In this document: one piece after another, positions 46,901-52,315 of the stretch
How positions within the stretch are numbered: the stretch's first letter is position 1
How the letters are laid out: the number at the start of each line of letters is the position of its first letter
Source of the DNA: Rhodococcus maanshanensis NBRC 100610
GTDB lineage: Bacteria; Actinomycetota; Actinomycetes; Mycobacteriales; Mycobacteriaceae
DNA: 64,000 bases
Direction of reading: 5' to 3'
Assembly: GCF_001894865.1 (NCBI RefSeq)
Contig: NZ_BCXA01000016.1
Coordinates: forward strand, 1 to 64,000
Notes under the pieces: model-generated
Database searches by the model: none
Told to the model about the DNA's origin: nothing
Seen by the model: only the letters and a program-made list of their open reading frames with translations
Made by a program: the position numbers and the translations under genes

Positions 46901-49509
46901 CCGGCCAGGTACAGCTCTCCCGCAACACCCACCGGCACCGGACGCAGTCGCGAATCCAGCACGAACACCTGGGTGTTCCATACCGGCGCACCAATCGGCA
47001 CGCTCGTCACGTCTGCCGGGGTCACCTCGTGGAACGTGACGTCAACCGCGGCCTCCGTCGGACCGTACAGGTTGTGCAACCGCACCGCGGGAAGCTGTTC
47101 CCGCAGGATCGCGGCCGTCTGTGCGGGCAATGCCTCACCCGACGCGAACAGCTGACGCAACGACGTCGCGCCGACCACCGAGGGCTCCGCCACGAAGACC
47201 GCCAGCATCGACGGCACAAAATGCGCCGTCGTCACCGACTCCTCCGCGATCACGGTCGCCAGATACGCCGGATCACGATGGCCGTCCGGGGCCGCGATCA
47301 CCAGTCGCCCGCCGACCTGCAACGGCCAGAACAACTCCCACACAGACACATCGAAGGTCACCGGGGTCTTCTGCAACACCACATCGTCGGAGGTCAAGCC
47401 GTACTCGGCCTGCATCCACACCAGGCGGTTCACGATGGCTGCGTGCGAGACCGCCACACCCTTGGGTCGACCTGTCGACCCGGATGTGAAGATCACATAC
47501 GCCGTGTTGTCCGGGCCGAGAGCAGAGATCCGATCGGCGTCCGAGATCGGTGCACCATCGACCGACGACAGGTCCAGAGCGTCGATCAATAGGACAGACC
47601 GCTCCCCCAGGATCTCGAAATCATCACGCGTGGTGGACAACACGCACGCCGGTGCCGCCGTCTCGATGATGTTGGCAATACGATCCGCAGGCTGATCCGG
47701 GTCGACCGGAACATACGCGCCGCCGGCCTTCACCACCGCATAGATGCCGACCAGCAGATCAAGCGATCGCCGCATGGCCAACGCCACCAACGACTCCGGC
47801 CCGACGCCGAGTGTGATCAGATGTCGCGCAAGGCGATTGACCCGCACATCGAACTCGGTGTACGACAAAGAGTCACCTCCGAACGACAGTGCCACACTGT
47901 CCGGAGACGTCGCGACCCGCGCTTCGAACAACGACACCAACGTGTCATCGCCGATCACCTGATCCGTCGCGTTCCAACCGGTCACCACCAACTCCCGCTC
48001 GGCGTCCGTGGTGACGTTCAGGTCCCACACCCTGTCGGTCGGGTCTGCGACGAGGAACTGATCGAAGTAGGACAGGAACCTGGCGTGGTAGCCCTGCGCC
48101 AGCTCTTCGGTGTACAGGTTCGGGTTGGTCTCGAAGTCGATGTGGGTCCGGGTCCCGGCGACGCTCTGATAGAAGTTGACCGCCATGTCCTCCACCGTGC
48201 CGGTGGAGAGGATGTTGAACTCGCCGGTCACCGGACCGAGGTTGACCTCACTGTGGAAGAGCATGATGTTGACCAGAGGTCCCAGCAGGTCACGCTGCAT
48301 GTTGCCGGACGCGGAATCTCGCCGAATGTCCTCATGCCGGTACCGCTGGTGTCGGAGCGCACCCGAGACTGCGATCTGCACGGACTTGAGCAGATCCGCA
48401 ACCGTGGTGTCGTTGCCGACATGAAACCGCAAGGGCACCACGTTGGAGAGCATTCCACCCGAGTGGCGCATGGGCGCGGTGGTCCGGGCGGTGACCGGCA
48501 GGCTCAGGATGACGTCCTCGGTATCTGTCATCTGCGCCAGAAAGCCGGCAAAGGCCGCGATCAGCATTGCTGCCGGAGACGAATTCTGTTGCGCAACAGC
48601 ATCGACGAGGTTTCTCGACACATCATCGGACAGGGCCGCGCTGGCCACCCCGTTCAGCGAGGCCGGCGCCGCGGTCCGGCCGCTGAGGCTGGTGCCCTCC
48701 TCCATTCCTGCGATCCGCTGCGCCCAGTACTCACCGTCGGCCGCGAACCGGGAGCTCTCGCGGTATGCGAGGTCGGACTCGTACAGACTGCGCAGGCTGC
48801 AGGCCTTGGACGGCGCGGGTTCACGCCCCTCCAGGAGCGCTGTGTACAGCTCGGACACGCGCATCATGTAGGCCATCGCACCGAAGCCGTCGAGGGCAAT
48901 GTGATGGACCCGCGAGTACCAGAAGTAGCGCTCGTCCTCGATCCGCAGGATGGTGGCGCAGATCAACCGGTCCGTCAGCAGGTCAAGGGGCGCGCTGAAC
49001 TCCGCGCGCATCCACTCATGTGCGGCCGCCACTGGGTCGCCGTGGCCACGGAAGTCCACGAATCCGACGTGATCCTCGATGGACATGTCGATGACCTGAT
49101 ACGGAGTGCCGTCGAGCTCCATCAGACGCAGGTAGCCGGTGCCGAACTCCGCAGAACCGATATGGCTGGCATCGTCGAGAATCTGCAGGTCCAGCGGTCC
49201 GCGCAGGTCCACGTACTGCGCGATGTTGATCGGGACGTCCGGGTCGACGTGCTGGGCATACCACATACCGAGCTGCGCGGGAGAGAGCGGGAAGGTGTCC
49301 GCTGCGTCGGTTGCACTGCCCAGTTGACCGCCCGCGCTTGCTACTCGGCCGACCTCGATGTCGATGTCGCGTTGTTCCCGAGGCGCATACGTGCCGTCGT
49401 TGTCGGCCCCGTCGTGCATGTTCGGCTTCAACTGATACCTCATTTTCCGGAACGCCGCGGAGTCCCAAACACCACTTGAGTCCGTCAGTCCGAGCCCATG
49501 AGCCTTCAA
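31645..49509 (-). CDS. NRPS1: initiating lipopeptide-type non-ribosomal peptide synthetase
   Basis: About 5954 residues. Order: starter C (70-500), A1-T1, four C-A-T modules, a sixth C domain (5400-5835) without an A domain, and an A-like stub (5855-5954). Carrier serines lie at about 1066 (LGGDS), 2133, 3201, 4269 and 5342. HHxxxDG is intact in every C domain. Pocket codes by eye: A1 DVWHFSLVDK (Ser), A2 DVYIMAAVLK (unassigned, hydrophobic), A3 and A4 DFWNVGMVHK (Thr), A5 DLWHLILVSK (unassigned). A leading C domain before A1 is the usual sign that the first residue is N-acylated. No acyl-AMP ligase is in the window. The start is uncertain: TTG at 49509 lacks a clear ribosome site, and ATG at 49440 (MRYQLKPNM) is an alternative. 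The orphan C domain implies transfer to an A-T-initial partner such as NRPS2. Confidence 0.94.
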   Translation of the reverse strand: MKAHGLGLTDSSGVWDSAAFRKMRYQLKPNMHDGADNDGTYAPREQRDIDIEVGRVASAGGQLGSATDAADTFPLSPAQLGMWYAQHVDPDVPINIAQYVDLRGPLDLQILDDASHIGSAEFGTGYLRLMELDGTPYQVIDMSIEDHVGFVDFRGHGDPVAAAHEWMRAEFSAPLDLLTDRLICATILRIEDERYFWYSRVHHIALDGFGAMAYMMRVSELYTALLEGREPAPSKACSLRSLYESDLAYRESSRFAADGEYWAQRIAGMEEGTSLSGRTAAPASLNGVASAALSDDVSRNLVDAVAQQNSSPAAMLIAAFAGFLAQMTDTEDVILSLPVTARTTAPMRHSGGMLSNVVPLRFHVGNDTTVADLLKSVQIAVSGALRHQRYRHEDIRRDSASGNMQRDLLGPLVNIMLFHSEVNLGPVTGEFNILSTGTVEDMAVNFYQSVAGTRTHIDFETNPNLYTEELAQGYHARFLSYFDQFLVADPTDRVWDLNVTTDAERELVVTGWNATDQVIGDDTLVSLFEARVATSPDSVALSFGGDSLSYTEFDVRVNRLARHLITLGVGPESLVALAMRRSLDLLVGIYAVVKAGGAYVPVDPDQPADRIANIIETAAPACVLSTTRDDFEILGERSVLLIDALDLSSVDGAPISDADRISALGPDNTAYVIFTSGSTGRPKGVAVSHAAIVNRLVWMQAEYGLTSDDVVLQKTPVTFDVSVWELFWPLQVGGRLVIAAPDGHRDPAYLATVIAEESVTTAHFVPSMLAVFVAEPSVVGATSLRQLFASGEALPAQTAAILREQLPAVRLHNLYGPTEAAVDVTFHEVTPADVTSVPIGAPVWNTQVFVLDSRLRPVPVGVAGELYLAGAQLARGYVGRADLTADRFVASPFGAPGARMYRTGDLVTWTATGELEYIGRTDFQVKLRGLRIELGEIESAMLTDERVAQSVAMVRSDLHSGEQLVGYVVPVEGAAVDVDELKAMVGRSLPAYMVPAVVVVLEAFPVNASGKLDRRALPTPIFVSGRAAFRAPRTPTEEIVAGIFADVLHVPQVGIDDSFFELGGDSLVANQVVSRIGAAFGIRLGVRALFEAPTVAGIAVRAESFTGVADSRPQLIARPRPDFVPLSPAQQRMWFLNQYDTAAATYNLPFVVRLSGAVDPGALAAALTDVVERHESLRTVFPDSDTGAHQVVIPSSEIDLGADADRFTEPTTEAELPQRLADFAGAGFDVTNEIPIRIRVFALGKQELAVAMVLHHIAADGMSWAVLARDVMVAYTARSEGIAPAWSPLTAQYADYSLWQRELLGSEDDPESLSARQIEYWKNALAGVPDQLDLPSDRPRPAIQSFEGGRLAFEIPANTYELLVGYARAQGVTPFMVTHAALAVLLSRLSGTTDIAVGTVVAGRGEQALDNLVGMFVNTLVLRTQVDPNASFADLLSRVREDDLAAFGHADVPFERLVQVLNPARSTARHPLFQVVLSFENMDRAEVELPGLTVSADEVRVDVSKFDLQLTISDRPGAIGARENVAAEFIYAKDLFDESTVNGFAERFVRILDAVVATPGVPVGDVEILDPSERADLSDRWGGAMPSVPSAPPTPQTMAEIFVAGASLDPDAIALVGAGGRELTYRELDERSSRLARVLIAEGAGPECTVAVAIPRSIESVLVVWAVAKTGAAFVPVDPKYPAERVAHMVSDSGAVIGVTVADFVDRLPTDLRWLAIEGAEVIGRCAAVSAAPVSDADRIAPLRIAHPAYVIYTSGSTGRPKGVVVTHAGLANAVEHQRLHYRLAPGSRSLHVASPSFDVAVYEALMAFGSGATMVIVPSDVFGGVELADLLRERRVTHAIITPGALATMDPTGLDDLATLMVAGEACPPELMARWSADRRFINAYGPTESTVLATSTDVLTAGMLVTIGGPVAGLGSLVLDRRLHPVPAGVVGELYVVGAGLARAYRGRPDLTADRFVADPFGEPGQRMYRTGDLARWTADREIEYLGRTDFQVKVRGFRIELGEIDAVLAAQPGVDFAVTIGHQGAGGVTSLVSYLHGADGAELDPAVIRESAAKLLPAHMVPSSIMVIDAVPLTPVGKLDRKALPEPVFEARSYRGPSTQHESIVAEVFAEVLGLDRVGIDDDFFELGGNSLIGTQVTARLGAALDATVPVRVLFEAPTVAALAARLESYTGPRRAALVAGVRPERIPLSPAQQRMWFLNRFDPESVTYNLPLAIALSGELDVDALERAVADVIDRHEALRTVFPDTESGAQQVVLPVNKVAPVLAPVVVTQSDLVGKLVEFFSTGFDVTEQAPLRVSLLRTSDTEFVLAMVVHHISADGWSMAPMARDVMVAYAARAAGTAPAWAPLPVQYADYALWQRELLGSEEDPESVAAVQLSYWTRTLAGLPDQLDLPSDRQRPVAASYRGAMHRFDIDADLHRALGELARAQGATLFMVVHAALSVLLARLSGTSDIAIGAPVAGRGEAALDDLVGMFVNTLVLRTEVDTARSFTEILSRARETDVAAFGNADVPFERLVEVLSPARSQARHPLFQVVLSLQNQARTELELPGLNIHALEYDEQISKFDLQLNLTESTGDDSGAAGLAAELTYATDLFDAETIREFERRFVGILTAIVADPAAPVGDIDLLGATERECVLSQWNSSGVDSGVERTLVAGFEAVAARRADSVAVRFEGVSLTYRELDERANRLARVLIEAGVGPESLVAVALPRSADLVVALLAVLKAGGGYLPVDPTYPADRIEYMLADAAPVCVLTWTGREMGLPSALPVIELDVVALDAVSAAAISDPDRRSPLRPDNVAYVIYTSGSTGRPKGVQVPHRTVTRLMSNTEDRFGFDESDVWTMFHSYAFDFSVWELWGPLLYGGTLVVVDYFTSRSPEQFLELLARERVTVLNQTPSAFYQLAEADRQSGAELSLRYVVFGGEALELRRLSDWYDRHPDTAPTLVNMYGITETTVHVSYREIDAVMAASASASVVGQAIAGLRVYVLDERLSPVPVGVPGEMYVAGVQLSRGYLGQPALSASRFVADPFGVDGSRLYRSGDLARWNRNGDLEYLGRADDQVKVRGFRIELGEIESALLAQDSVAQVAVIVREDVPGSARLVAYLVLAAGVTVDVPGVREGAAAVLPEYMVPSAFVVVDEIPLTANGKLDRRALPAPAVEVREFRAPESAIEGVVAGVFAEVLGLERVGLDDDFFELGGNSLIAAQVAARIGAALDTRVPVRILFESSTVVALAAAVGALEGEGGRVALVAGPRPERIPLSPAQSRMWFLNQFDTESAMNNIPIAVRLTGSVDLEALRAAVADLLDRHEVLCTVYPDTADGPVQVIVPVAQAMPDLTPVAANESEMFEALVREAATGFDVTDQVPLRVTLLQTSVTEFVLVFVVHHISADGWSMSPLVRDVMTAYAARAAGVAPAWSPLPVQYVDYALWQREVLGSEEDPQSLVSTQLRYWADALAGLPDQLDLPSDRTRPAVASYRGAAHRFTIDADLHRDLSGLARTQGATLFMVVHAALSVLLARLSGTSDIAIGAPVAGRGEAALDDLVGMFVGTLVLRTEVDSGSSFEEILGQTRSVDVAAFANTDVPFERLVEVLSPARSQARHPLFQVALTFQNMDVPTLELPGLTVSGVEIDARVAKFDLQVTMSETFADDGAPTGMSAELTYATDLFDDATMHAFAKRLVQVLGAVSADPSSAVGDIDLVSSDERRNLLEVWPAAGPDAGVDATLIERFSVAAVSFPDRVAVRFGADGLTYRELDERTNRLARRLIAAGVGPETLAAVALPRSLDLVVALLAVLKAGGGYLPVDPTYPADRIEYMLSDAAPVCVVTWTGREIALPTGLPVIELDTLDLSGGSAAPVADSERLAPLRPGNVAYVIYTSGSTGRPKGVQVPHRTVTRLMRNTERRFGFDESDVWTMFHSYAFDFSVWELWGPLLYGGTLVVVDYYTSRSPEQFLELLARERVTVLNQTPSAFYQLAEADRQAPAELSLRYVVFGGEALELRRLSDWYDRHPDTAPTLVNMYGITETTVHVSYREIDAQTAAAASASIVGQAIDGLRVYVLDGRLQPAPVGVPGEMYVAGVQLARGYLGQPALSSARFVANPFDADGSALYRSGDLARWNASGELEYLGRADDQVKVRGFRIELGEIEAAVLAQESVGQAAVIVREDTPGNPTLVAYVVPSGSGLDVSAVRDGAATALPEYMVPSAFVVLDEIPLTANGKLDRKALPAPVFEVREYRAPSTPAEEIVAGVFAEVLGLERVGLDDDFFELGGNSLIAAQVVARIGVALDTRVPVRTLFESSTVAAVASAVGALAGTGARPALVAQDRPERIPLSLAQQRMWFLNRFDSSSSAYNIPMAIRLTGELDRHALESALADVIARHESLRTRYPETGDGPFQLIEAPGAVRRELDPVLVGADELPQRLFEFATTQFDVTVEVPLRVCLFEIDGAGVESAERLATGEFVLAFVVHHIAADGSSITPFVRDVMTAYSARLAGGDPEWSELSVQYADYALWQRDVLGSEEDPTSVAGQQLDFWRRTLAGLPDQLDLPSDRPRPAVRSNQGGRVAFELDARLHRGLASVARSQGATLFMATHTALAVLLARLSGTDDISVGTPIAGRGEAAMDDLIGMFVNTLVFRTHVDGSKTFAELVSAVRESDLAAFGHADVPFERLVEVLNPTRSTARHPLFQVGFSFQNVAKKSLELPGLSVSALEIDNQITQFDLQLFLTERFDSDGAPVGVDAMFHYATDLFDQASVERFAERFVRIVEAAVADPDVTVGDLELLDAAERERLLERWNDTGEQVADLTLADLFDAQVAATPSAPALWFEGSELCYRDFGSRVNRLARRLIELGVGSESLVALAMRRSTDLVVGMYAVVAAGGAYVPIDPDHPAERIGHILETAAPVCVLSTARDDFDGAGDRSVLLLDQEDLSRYPDTAVTDADRIRPLRPEHPAYVIFTSGSTGRPKGVAVSHSAIVNQLLWMRAEFGLDGSDAALLKTAATFDLSVWEFWTPVVSGGRLVIAKPGGHQDPDYLLDLIRTQAVTTLHAVPSMVSMLSTAAAGGALSDSLRRVLAIGEALPAATAQSFRAANAARLFNLYGPTEAAVSVTSHEVTDLDTASVPIGTPEWNTRVYVLDARLNPVPAGVGGELYLAGAQLARGYHGRVDLTADRFVADPFGPAGERMYRTGDLVAWRADGELEYLERSDFQVKVRGFRIELGEIEAALAREESVAAVVVTARSDERTGERLVAYLVPAVDTDIDVARLKAAAAAVLPSYMVPSAFVVLEALPLNINGKIDRKALPDPEFGAAEFRAPATVVEQLVADIIAGVLGAEQVGLDDDFFALGGNSLVATQVAARLGAALDTQVPVLWLFDTPTIGELAVRVEAHAGSGGRLALVAAERPARIPLSLAQQRMWVLNQMAPDSAAYNIPGAIRLSGLLDVPALEAAVLDVLERHEVLRTMYPDTADGPVQAIVPLEEMAPSLAPVQVTEQAMGEALAEMVGTGFDVTESVPVRAALFELAPTEYVFVVVVHHISADGFSMGPLTRDVMIAYSSRVDGQVPSWSPLPVQYADYSLWQRELLGSEDDPESLIARQLAYWTDELAGVPEQLELPADRPRPARQSMRGGSFDFVVGSDVTDRLSRIARDNNATMFMVIHSAFAVLMSRMSGSTDIAIGTPVAGRGEQVLDELIGMFVNTVVLRTQVSSGSTFEELLGQARSKDLAAFGHADVPFERLVDVVGCQRSAAYTPLFQVMFAFQNMTTRSLQLPGLEVSAFDDGFDQAKFDLQLTGMEQFDDLGRLAEIQMRFTYAADLFDPETIKLFAGRFARILEAIAEDPAVVLRSIDILTDQERSRFAPKPALTVRDLPDLVAAAAAAEPDAIALSHDGRDVTYGQLGTKLVAVSKSMGSALKPEALVTVSLSGLLPGILPALGAEGHARALESLISASRSIVEKAQSDRPA
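37425..38240 (-). repeat. Near-identical Thr adenylation segment, copy in NRPS1 module 4
   Basis: Second copy of the Thr-type A-domain core also found at 27065-27880 and 40632-41450. Its core is nearly identical to the others. Its N-lobe differs (LARRLIAAGVGPET instead of LARVLIEAGVGPES). The preceding condensation tail (38350-38680) closely matches that of NRPS2 module 2 (28030-28330). Confidence 0.85.
40632..41450 (-). repeat. Near-identical Thr adenylation segment, copy in NRPS1 module 3
   Basis: Third copy of the Thr-type A-domain core. It matches the NRPS2 module-2 copy closely in both core and N-lobe (41290-41450 against 27725-27880 differ at only a few bases), although the upstream condensation domains of the two modules are clearly different. 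Confidence 0.85.
48030..49293 (-). other. Starter-type condensation domain of NRPS1
   Basis: Begins FPLSPAQLGMWYAQHVDPD. Its active motif is HHIALDG at about residue 202. It lacks the RMWFLNRFD signature of the other C domains in the locus. It lies ahead of the first A domain, so it most likely joins an acyl group, typically a fatty acid, to the first amino acid. The acyl donor is not encoded here. Confidence 0.75.
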
Positions 49510-50080
49510 CGGCCGACGAAGGACATACGAGGACGCAAGTCAGATTCGACAAGGAAGGAACCGCATCGCCGAGAAATGCGAGCGGGTACGGGTGCGCGAG
49601 TTGCGCACTGAGAACTATCGTCTGGTCATGCGACCTGTCACGTAGTCACACATCTTCCCGCGGTTCGCACAATCGCCGAACTGCGACGAGGTCTCAACCT
49701 CATCGTGAAGGACACCGAAGCAGCCCCCTGCGCACTGAGTCCATGGATCCACCCTGCGCTCATTGATCGCCCTCCCGAGGAACAATCACGCCGCCACGAG
49801 TGGCAACGTCCCGAAATCGCGGCGAGTTCTGCCCGCACCGCAGGATGTAATCTACATCTCAACCAGGTCCGGTCACGCCCTTTTGGTATTTCTTCTAACA
49901 AGCGTCCAGGACCTCGCCCAGATTGTCGCGATTCACGCGCCCCGTCAGCTCGCCCTCACGCCGAGCGCGCGCGCATTATCCGAGGTCAACGGCATTCTGA
50001 TCGCCCCGAGCGGGCGTTGTGCGCGAGTCACAGCGGTATTGTGATTTGGTCACAGTCCGTGACCTTGGCACACGACCCGG
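49510..50080. promoter_or_regulatory. Non-coding region upstream of NRPS1
   Basis: 571 bp between the PPOX gene stop and the NRPS1 start, with no ORF of convincing coding character. It holds a direct GTCAC repeat (GTCACGTAGTCAC, 49637-49649) and the palindrome GTGCGC-N5-GCGCAC (49592-49608). Near the PPOX stop, 50026-50063, is a cluster of GTCACA, TGTGA and GTGAC half-sites. It most likely carries the promoter and control sites for the NRPS operon. Confidence 0.55.
49614..49641 (-). promoter_or_regulatory. Candidate sigma-70-like promoter for NRPS1
   Basis: On the minus strand GTGACA (49641-49636) and GATAGT (49619-49614) are spaced 16 bp apart, resembling -35 and -10 elements. The predicted transcript start would lie about 95 nt before the TTG start. 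The -35 element overlaps the GTCAC repeat. Weak evidence. Confidence 0.25.
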
Positions 50081-50506
50081 TCAGCCCGTGACGTCCAGAT
50101 CGGCGATCACCTTGGTCGGACGGAGGCGCACCACCAGCTCCCCCGGCACGCCGTTCCGACGGCCGAACTCCTCCGCCCGGTCGGCCCCCATGTACCGGCC
50201 ACCGATCGCGGTCGCGATCCGGATCAGTTCCTCAGGGTCCTCGGACACCGTTGCCACCCCCTGCACCTGAACGAAGGCATACGGCGGCTGTTCGAGGTCG
50301 ACACAGATCACCACCCGGCCGTCACGCGCGACGGCGCGACCCTTGGCGGTGCCTGCGCCGGTGTTGAACACCAGATCATCACCGTCGACGACGAACCACA
50401 CCGGAGCGACCAGCGGCCGGCCGTCGGAGGCGGTGAAACCGAGCTTGCCCGTTCGGGTGCCCGCGGACAGGAACTCGCGAACGGCGGGATCGGCCAGAGT
50501 GGTCAT
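50081..50506 (-). CDS. PPOX-class FMN/F420-dependent split-barrel protein
   Basis: 141-residue protein of the pyridoxamine-5'-phosphate-oxidase-like split-barrel superfamily. It shows the typical core: GKLGFTASDGRPLVAPVWFVVDGDDLVFNT, later GTAKGRAVARDGRVVICVD, then a C-terminal ELVVRLRPTKVIADLDVTG. Mycobacterial relatives of this size bind F420 or flavin and reduce small substrates. It is the last gene of the operon that starts with the acyl-CoA dehydrogenase, 40 bp after the SDR stop. Substrate and cofactor cannot be decided from sequence alone. Confidence 0.8.
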   Translation of the reverse strand: MTTLADPAVREFLSAGTRTGKLGFTASDGRPLVAPVWFVVDGDDLVFNTGAGTAKGRAVARDGRVVICVDLEQPPYAFVQVQGVATVSEDPEELIRIATAIGGRYMGADRAEEFGRRNGVPGELVVRLRPTKVIADLDVTG

Positions 50507-50546
50507 CCGCGGGAGGCTACGCGGTCGGGCCGCCGGGCGCGAGAGT

Positions 50547-51296
50547 TCAGGCGCGATATCCGTCGGTGCCCGCCCTGGTCATGACGATGTTCGGGATCAC
50601 GGCCCGCGACGAGAGTCTCAGCAGTGCGTCGACCATCTCGACGACGTCGTTGACCTCGAGCATCGCCCCCGGCGGCACCTGATCGTGGGTCCAGGCGCTC
50701 ATGTCGGTGTCCACGAAGGCCGGCGAGATGGTCGTGGCACACACACCGTTGCCGGATTCCTCGGCGTTCAACGTCGCGGCCACACTGATCAGCGCCGCCT
50801 TCGTCGCGCCGTACACCGCAAGGCCGTGCTCCGCGTACACACCGGTGATGGACGCGAGCGCGACCACCTTCGCCCCGCGACCCGGGTTGGCGGCGGCCCC
50901 CGCCCGCAGCAACGGTAGCGACTGCTGGAGCAACTGGAACGGCCCGCGGAGGTTCACCGCCAGGGTCTTGTCGAACCGGCGCAGCGGAAAGTCCTCGATC
51001 GCGCCCGCGGTGCCGACCCCCGCGTTGAGGATCAGTGCGGTCATCGGACCGAGCCGATCCGCATGAGCCGCGGTCACTCTGGCGATATCGGCCTCGTCGG
51101 CCATGTCGCCCGCGATCGAGACCACTTCGGCCGCACCCGCGGCCCGCAGCTCCCCCGCGACGGAATCGAGCCGCGCGGCGTCCCTTGCGGTGATCGTCAA
51201 CGAGTAGCCCGACTGCGCGAGCCGCGTCGCGATCCCGAGCCCGATTCCCCTCGAGGCGCCGGTGACCAGTGCCGTTCGGTTCACGCCGCCGCTCAC
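50547..51296 (-). CDS. Short-chain dehydrogenase/reductase (classical SDR)
   Basis: 249-residue NAD(P)-dependent oxidoreductase. It has the nucleotide-binding TGASRGIG near residue 13, NAGVG near 92 and the catalytic Ser...YGATK (ASITGVYAEHGLAVYGATK). Its ATG overlaps the stop of the upstream kinase-like gene as ATGA (51293-51296), which indicates translational coupling. In this operon it is probably the step that oxidises or reduces a hydroxy/keto acyl-CoA or acid intermediate. The exact substrate is unknown. Confidence 0.88.
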   Translation of the reverse strand: MSGGVNRTALVTGASRGIGLGIATRLAQSGYSLTITARDAARLDSVAGELRAAGAAEVVSIAGDMADEADIARVTAAHADRLGPMTALILNAGVGTAGAIEDFPLRRFDKTLAVNLRGPFQLLQQSLPLLRAGAAANPGRGAKVVALASITGVYAEHGLAVYGATKAALISVAATLNAEESGNGVCATTISPAFVDTDMSAWTHDQVPPGAMLEVNDVVEMVDALLRLSSRAVIPNIVMTRAGTDGYRA

Positions 51297-52315
51297 AGCG
51301 TCGCTCCCTTCAGTGCACGCAACCCGGCCGCGATGAACTCGGGTGTCGCCTCGGCGGCCCGCACCGCTCCTGCGCCGGAGTCCGATCCCTGCAGCGCGCG
51401 ATGGGTGATCCCCTCACCGATCACCCCCAACTTGAAGTTGGCGAGCGCGAGGTAGAAACTCCAGTCGCCGAGGTCGCGACCCGACGCGATGGCGTAACTC
51501 TGCGCCAACGCGCCGGCCGACGGCAGCCGATCGCTGGTCCAGGCCGCCTGGGATCCGAGCACCAGGTCGAACACCGGATCCCGGTACACACACATCAGGG
51601 CGACGTCGGTCAGTGGATCACCCAGTGTCGACATCTCCCAGTCCACCACGGCCCGGACCTGACCGGGGTCGTGCGAATCCAGGATCGTGTTGTCGATCCT
51701 GAAGTCGCCGTGCACGATCGACGAGGCCGAGGCCGTCGGTATGGCATCGGTCAGCGCCGCATGCAGGACCGCCACGTCGGGAAGTTCCCTCGTCTTGACC
51801 CGATCCCATTGTCCCGCCCAGAGTTTCACCTGGCGCGCGACGAACCCATCCGGCCGCCCGAAGTCACCCAGCCCCACCGCCCGGTAGTCGACCGCGTGCA
51901 GATCGGCCAGGACCCGCACCAGTGCGTCGGCGCTGACCGCGACCTGATCGTCGGACATCTCAGCGAGGTCGGCCTGGTCCCGGACCACCGTTCCCTCGAC
52001 GAACTCGACCACGGTCATCGGCGCGCCGAGGGCGGAGCCGTCGGCATCGAAGGCGACGGTCCGCGCAACCGGCACGGCCGTACCCTGCAACGCCGAGGTC
52101 ACGGTGTACTCCCTGGCCATGTCGTGCGCCGACGGGGTCAACCCACTGGTCGGCGGCCGCCGCACCACCCACGACGACCGGTCGTCCCAGGCCCTGTAGG
52201 TCAGATTGGATCTGCCGCCGCTGATCAGCTCGACGTGCAGCTCCCCATACAGCTCGATCCCGCTGTCGAGCAGGAAGCGTTGCAGCGCAGCAATGTCCAT
52301 TCCGTGCAGGCTCAC
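51293..52315 (-). CDS. Aminoglycoside-phosphotransferase-fold kinase, ACAD10/LvaA-like
   Basis: 340 residues. It has the APH-fold catalytic loop IVHGDFRIDN and the metal-binding VVDWEMSTLGDPLTDVA. The GTG start at 52315 overlaps the dehydrogenase stop (GTGA, 52312-52315) and has GGGAGG four bases upstream. An internal ATG at 52300 is the alternative. Relatives joined or coupled to acyl-CoA dehydrogenases (ACAD10/ACAD11 in animals, LvaA in the Pseudomonas putida levulinate pathway) phosphorylate 4-hydroxyacyl-CoA so that the phosphate can be eliminated. The direct coupling here argues for that role and against antibiotic resistance. Confidence 0.82.
   Translation of the reverse strand: MSLHGMDIAALQRFLLDSGIELYGELHVELISGGRSNLTYRAWDDRSSWVVRRPPTSGLTPSAHDMAREYTVTSALQGTAVPVARTVAFDADGSALGAPMTVVEFVEGTVVRDQADLAEMSDDQVAVSADALVRVLADLHAVDYRAVGLGDFGRPDGFVARQVKLWAGQWDRVKTRELPDVAVLHAALTDAIPTASASSIVHGDFRIDNTILDSHDPGQVRAVVDWEMSTLGDPLTDVALMCVYRDPVFDLVLGSQAAWTSDRLPSAGALAQSYAIASGRDLGDWSFYLALANFKLGVIGEGITHRALQGSDSGAGAVRAAEATPEFIAAGLRALKGATL

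Noticed and set aside
6205-49509. Regular ~3.2-kb repeats considered as a tandem duplication or mobile array
   Set aside because: They are C-A-T modules of the NRPS proteins. No terminal repeats, transposase or target duplications were seen.
50040-50054. CRP-type operator TGTGA-N5-TCACA
   Set aside because: The centre is 5 bp instead of the 6 bp of the CRP consensus and it lies at the end of the upstream gene, so it is not called as a Crp site.
51293-52315. Aminoglycoside resistance gene
   Set aside because: The phosphotransferase fold is shared, but translational coupling to an acyl-CoA dehydrogenase and SDR points to a metabolic kinase.
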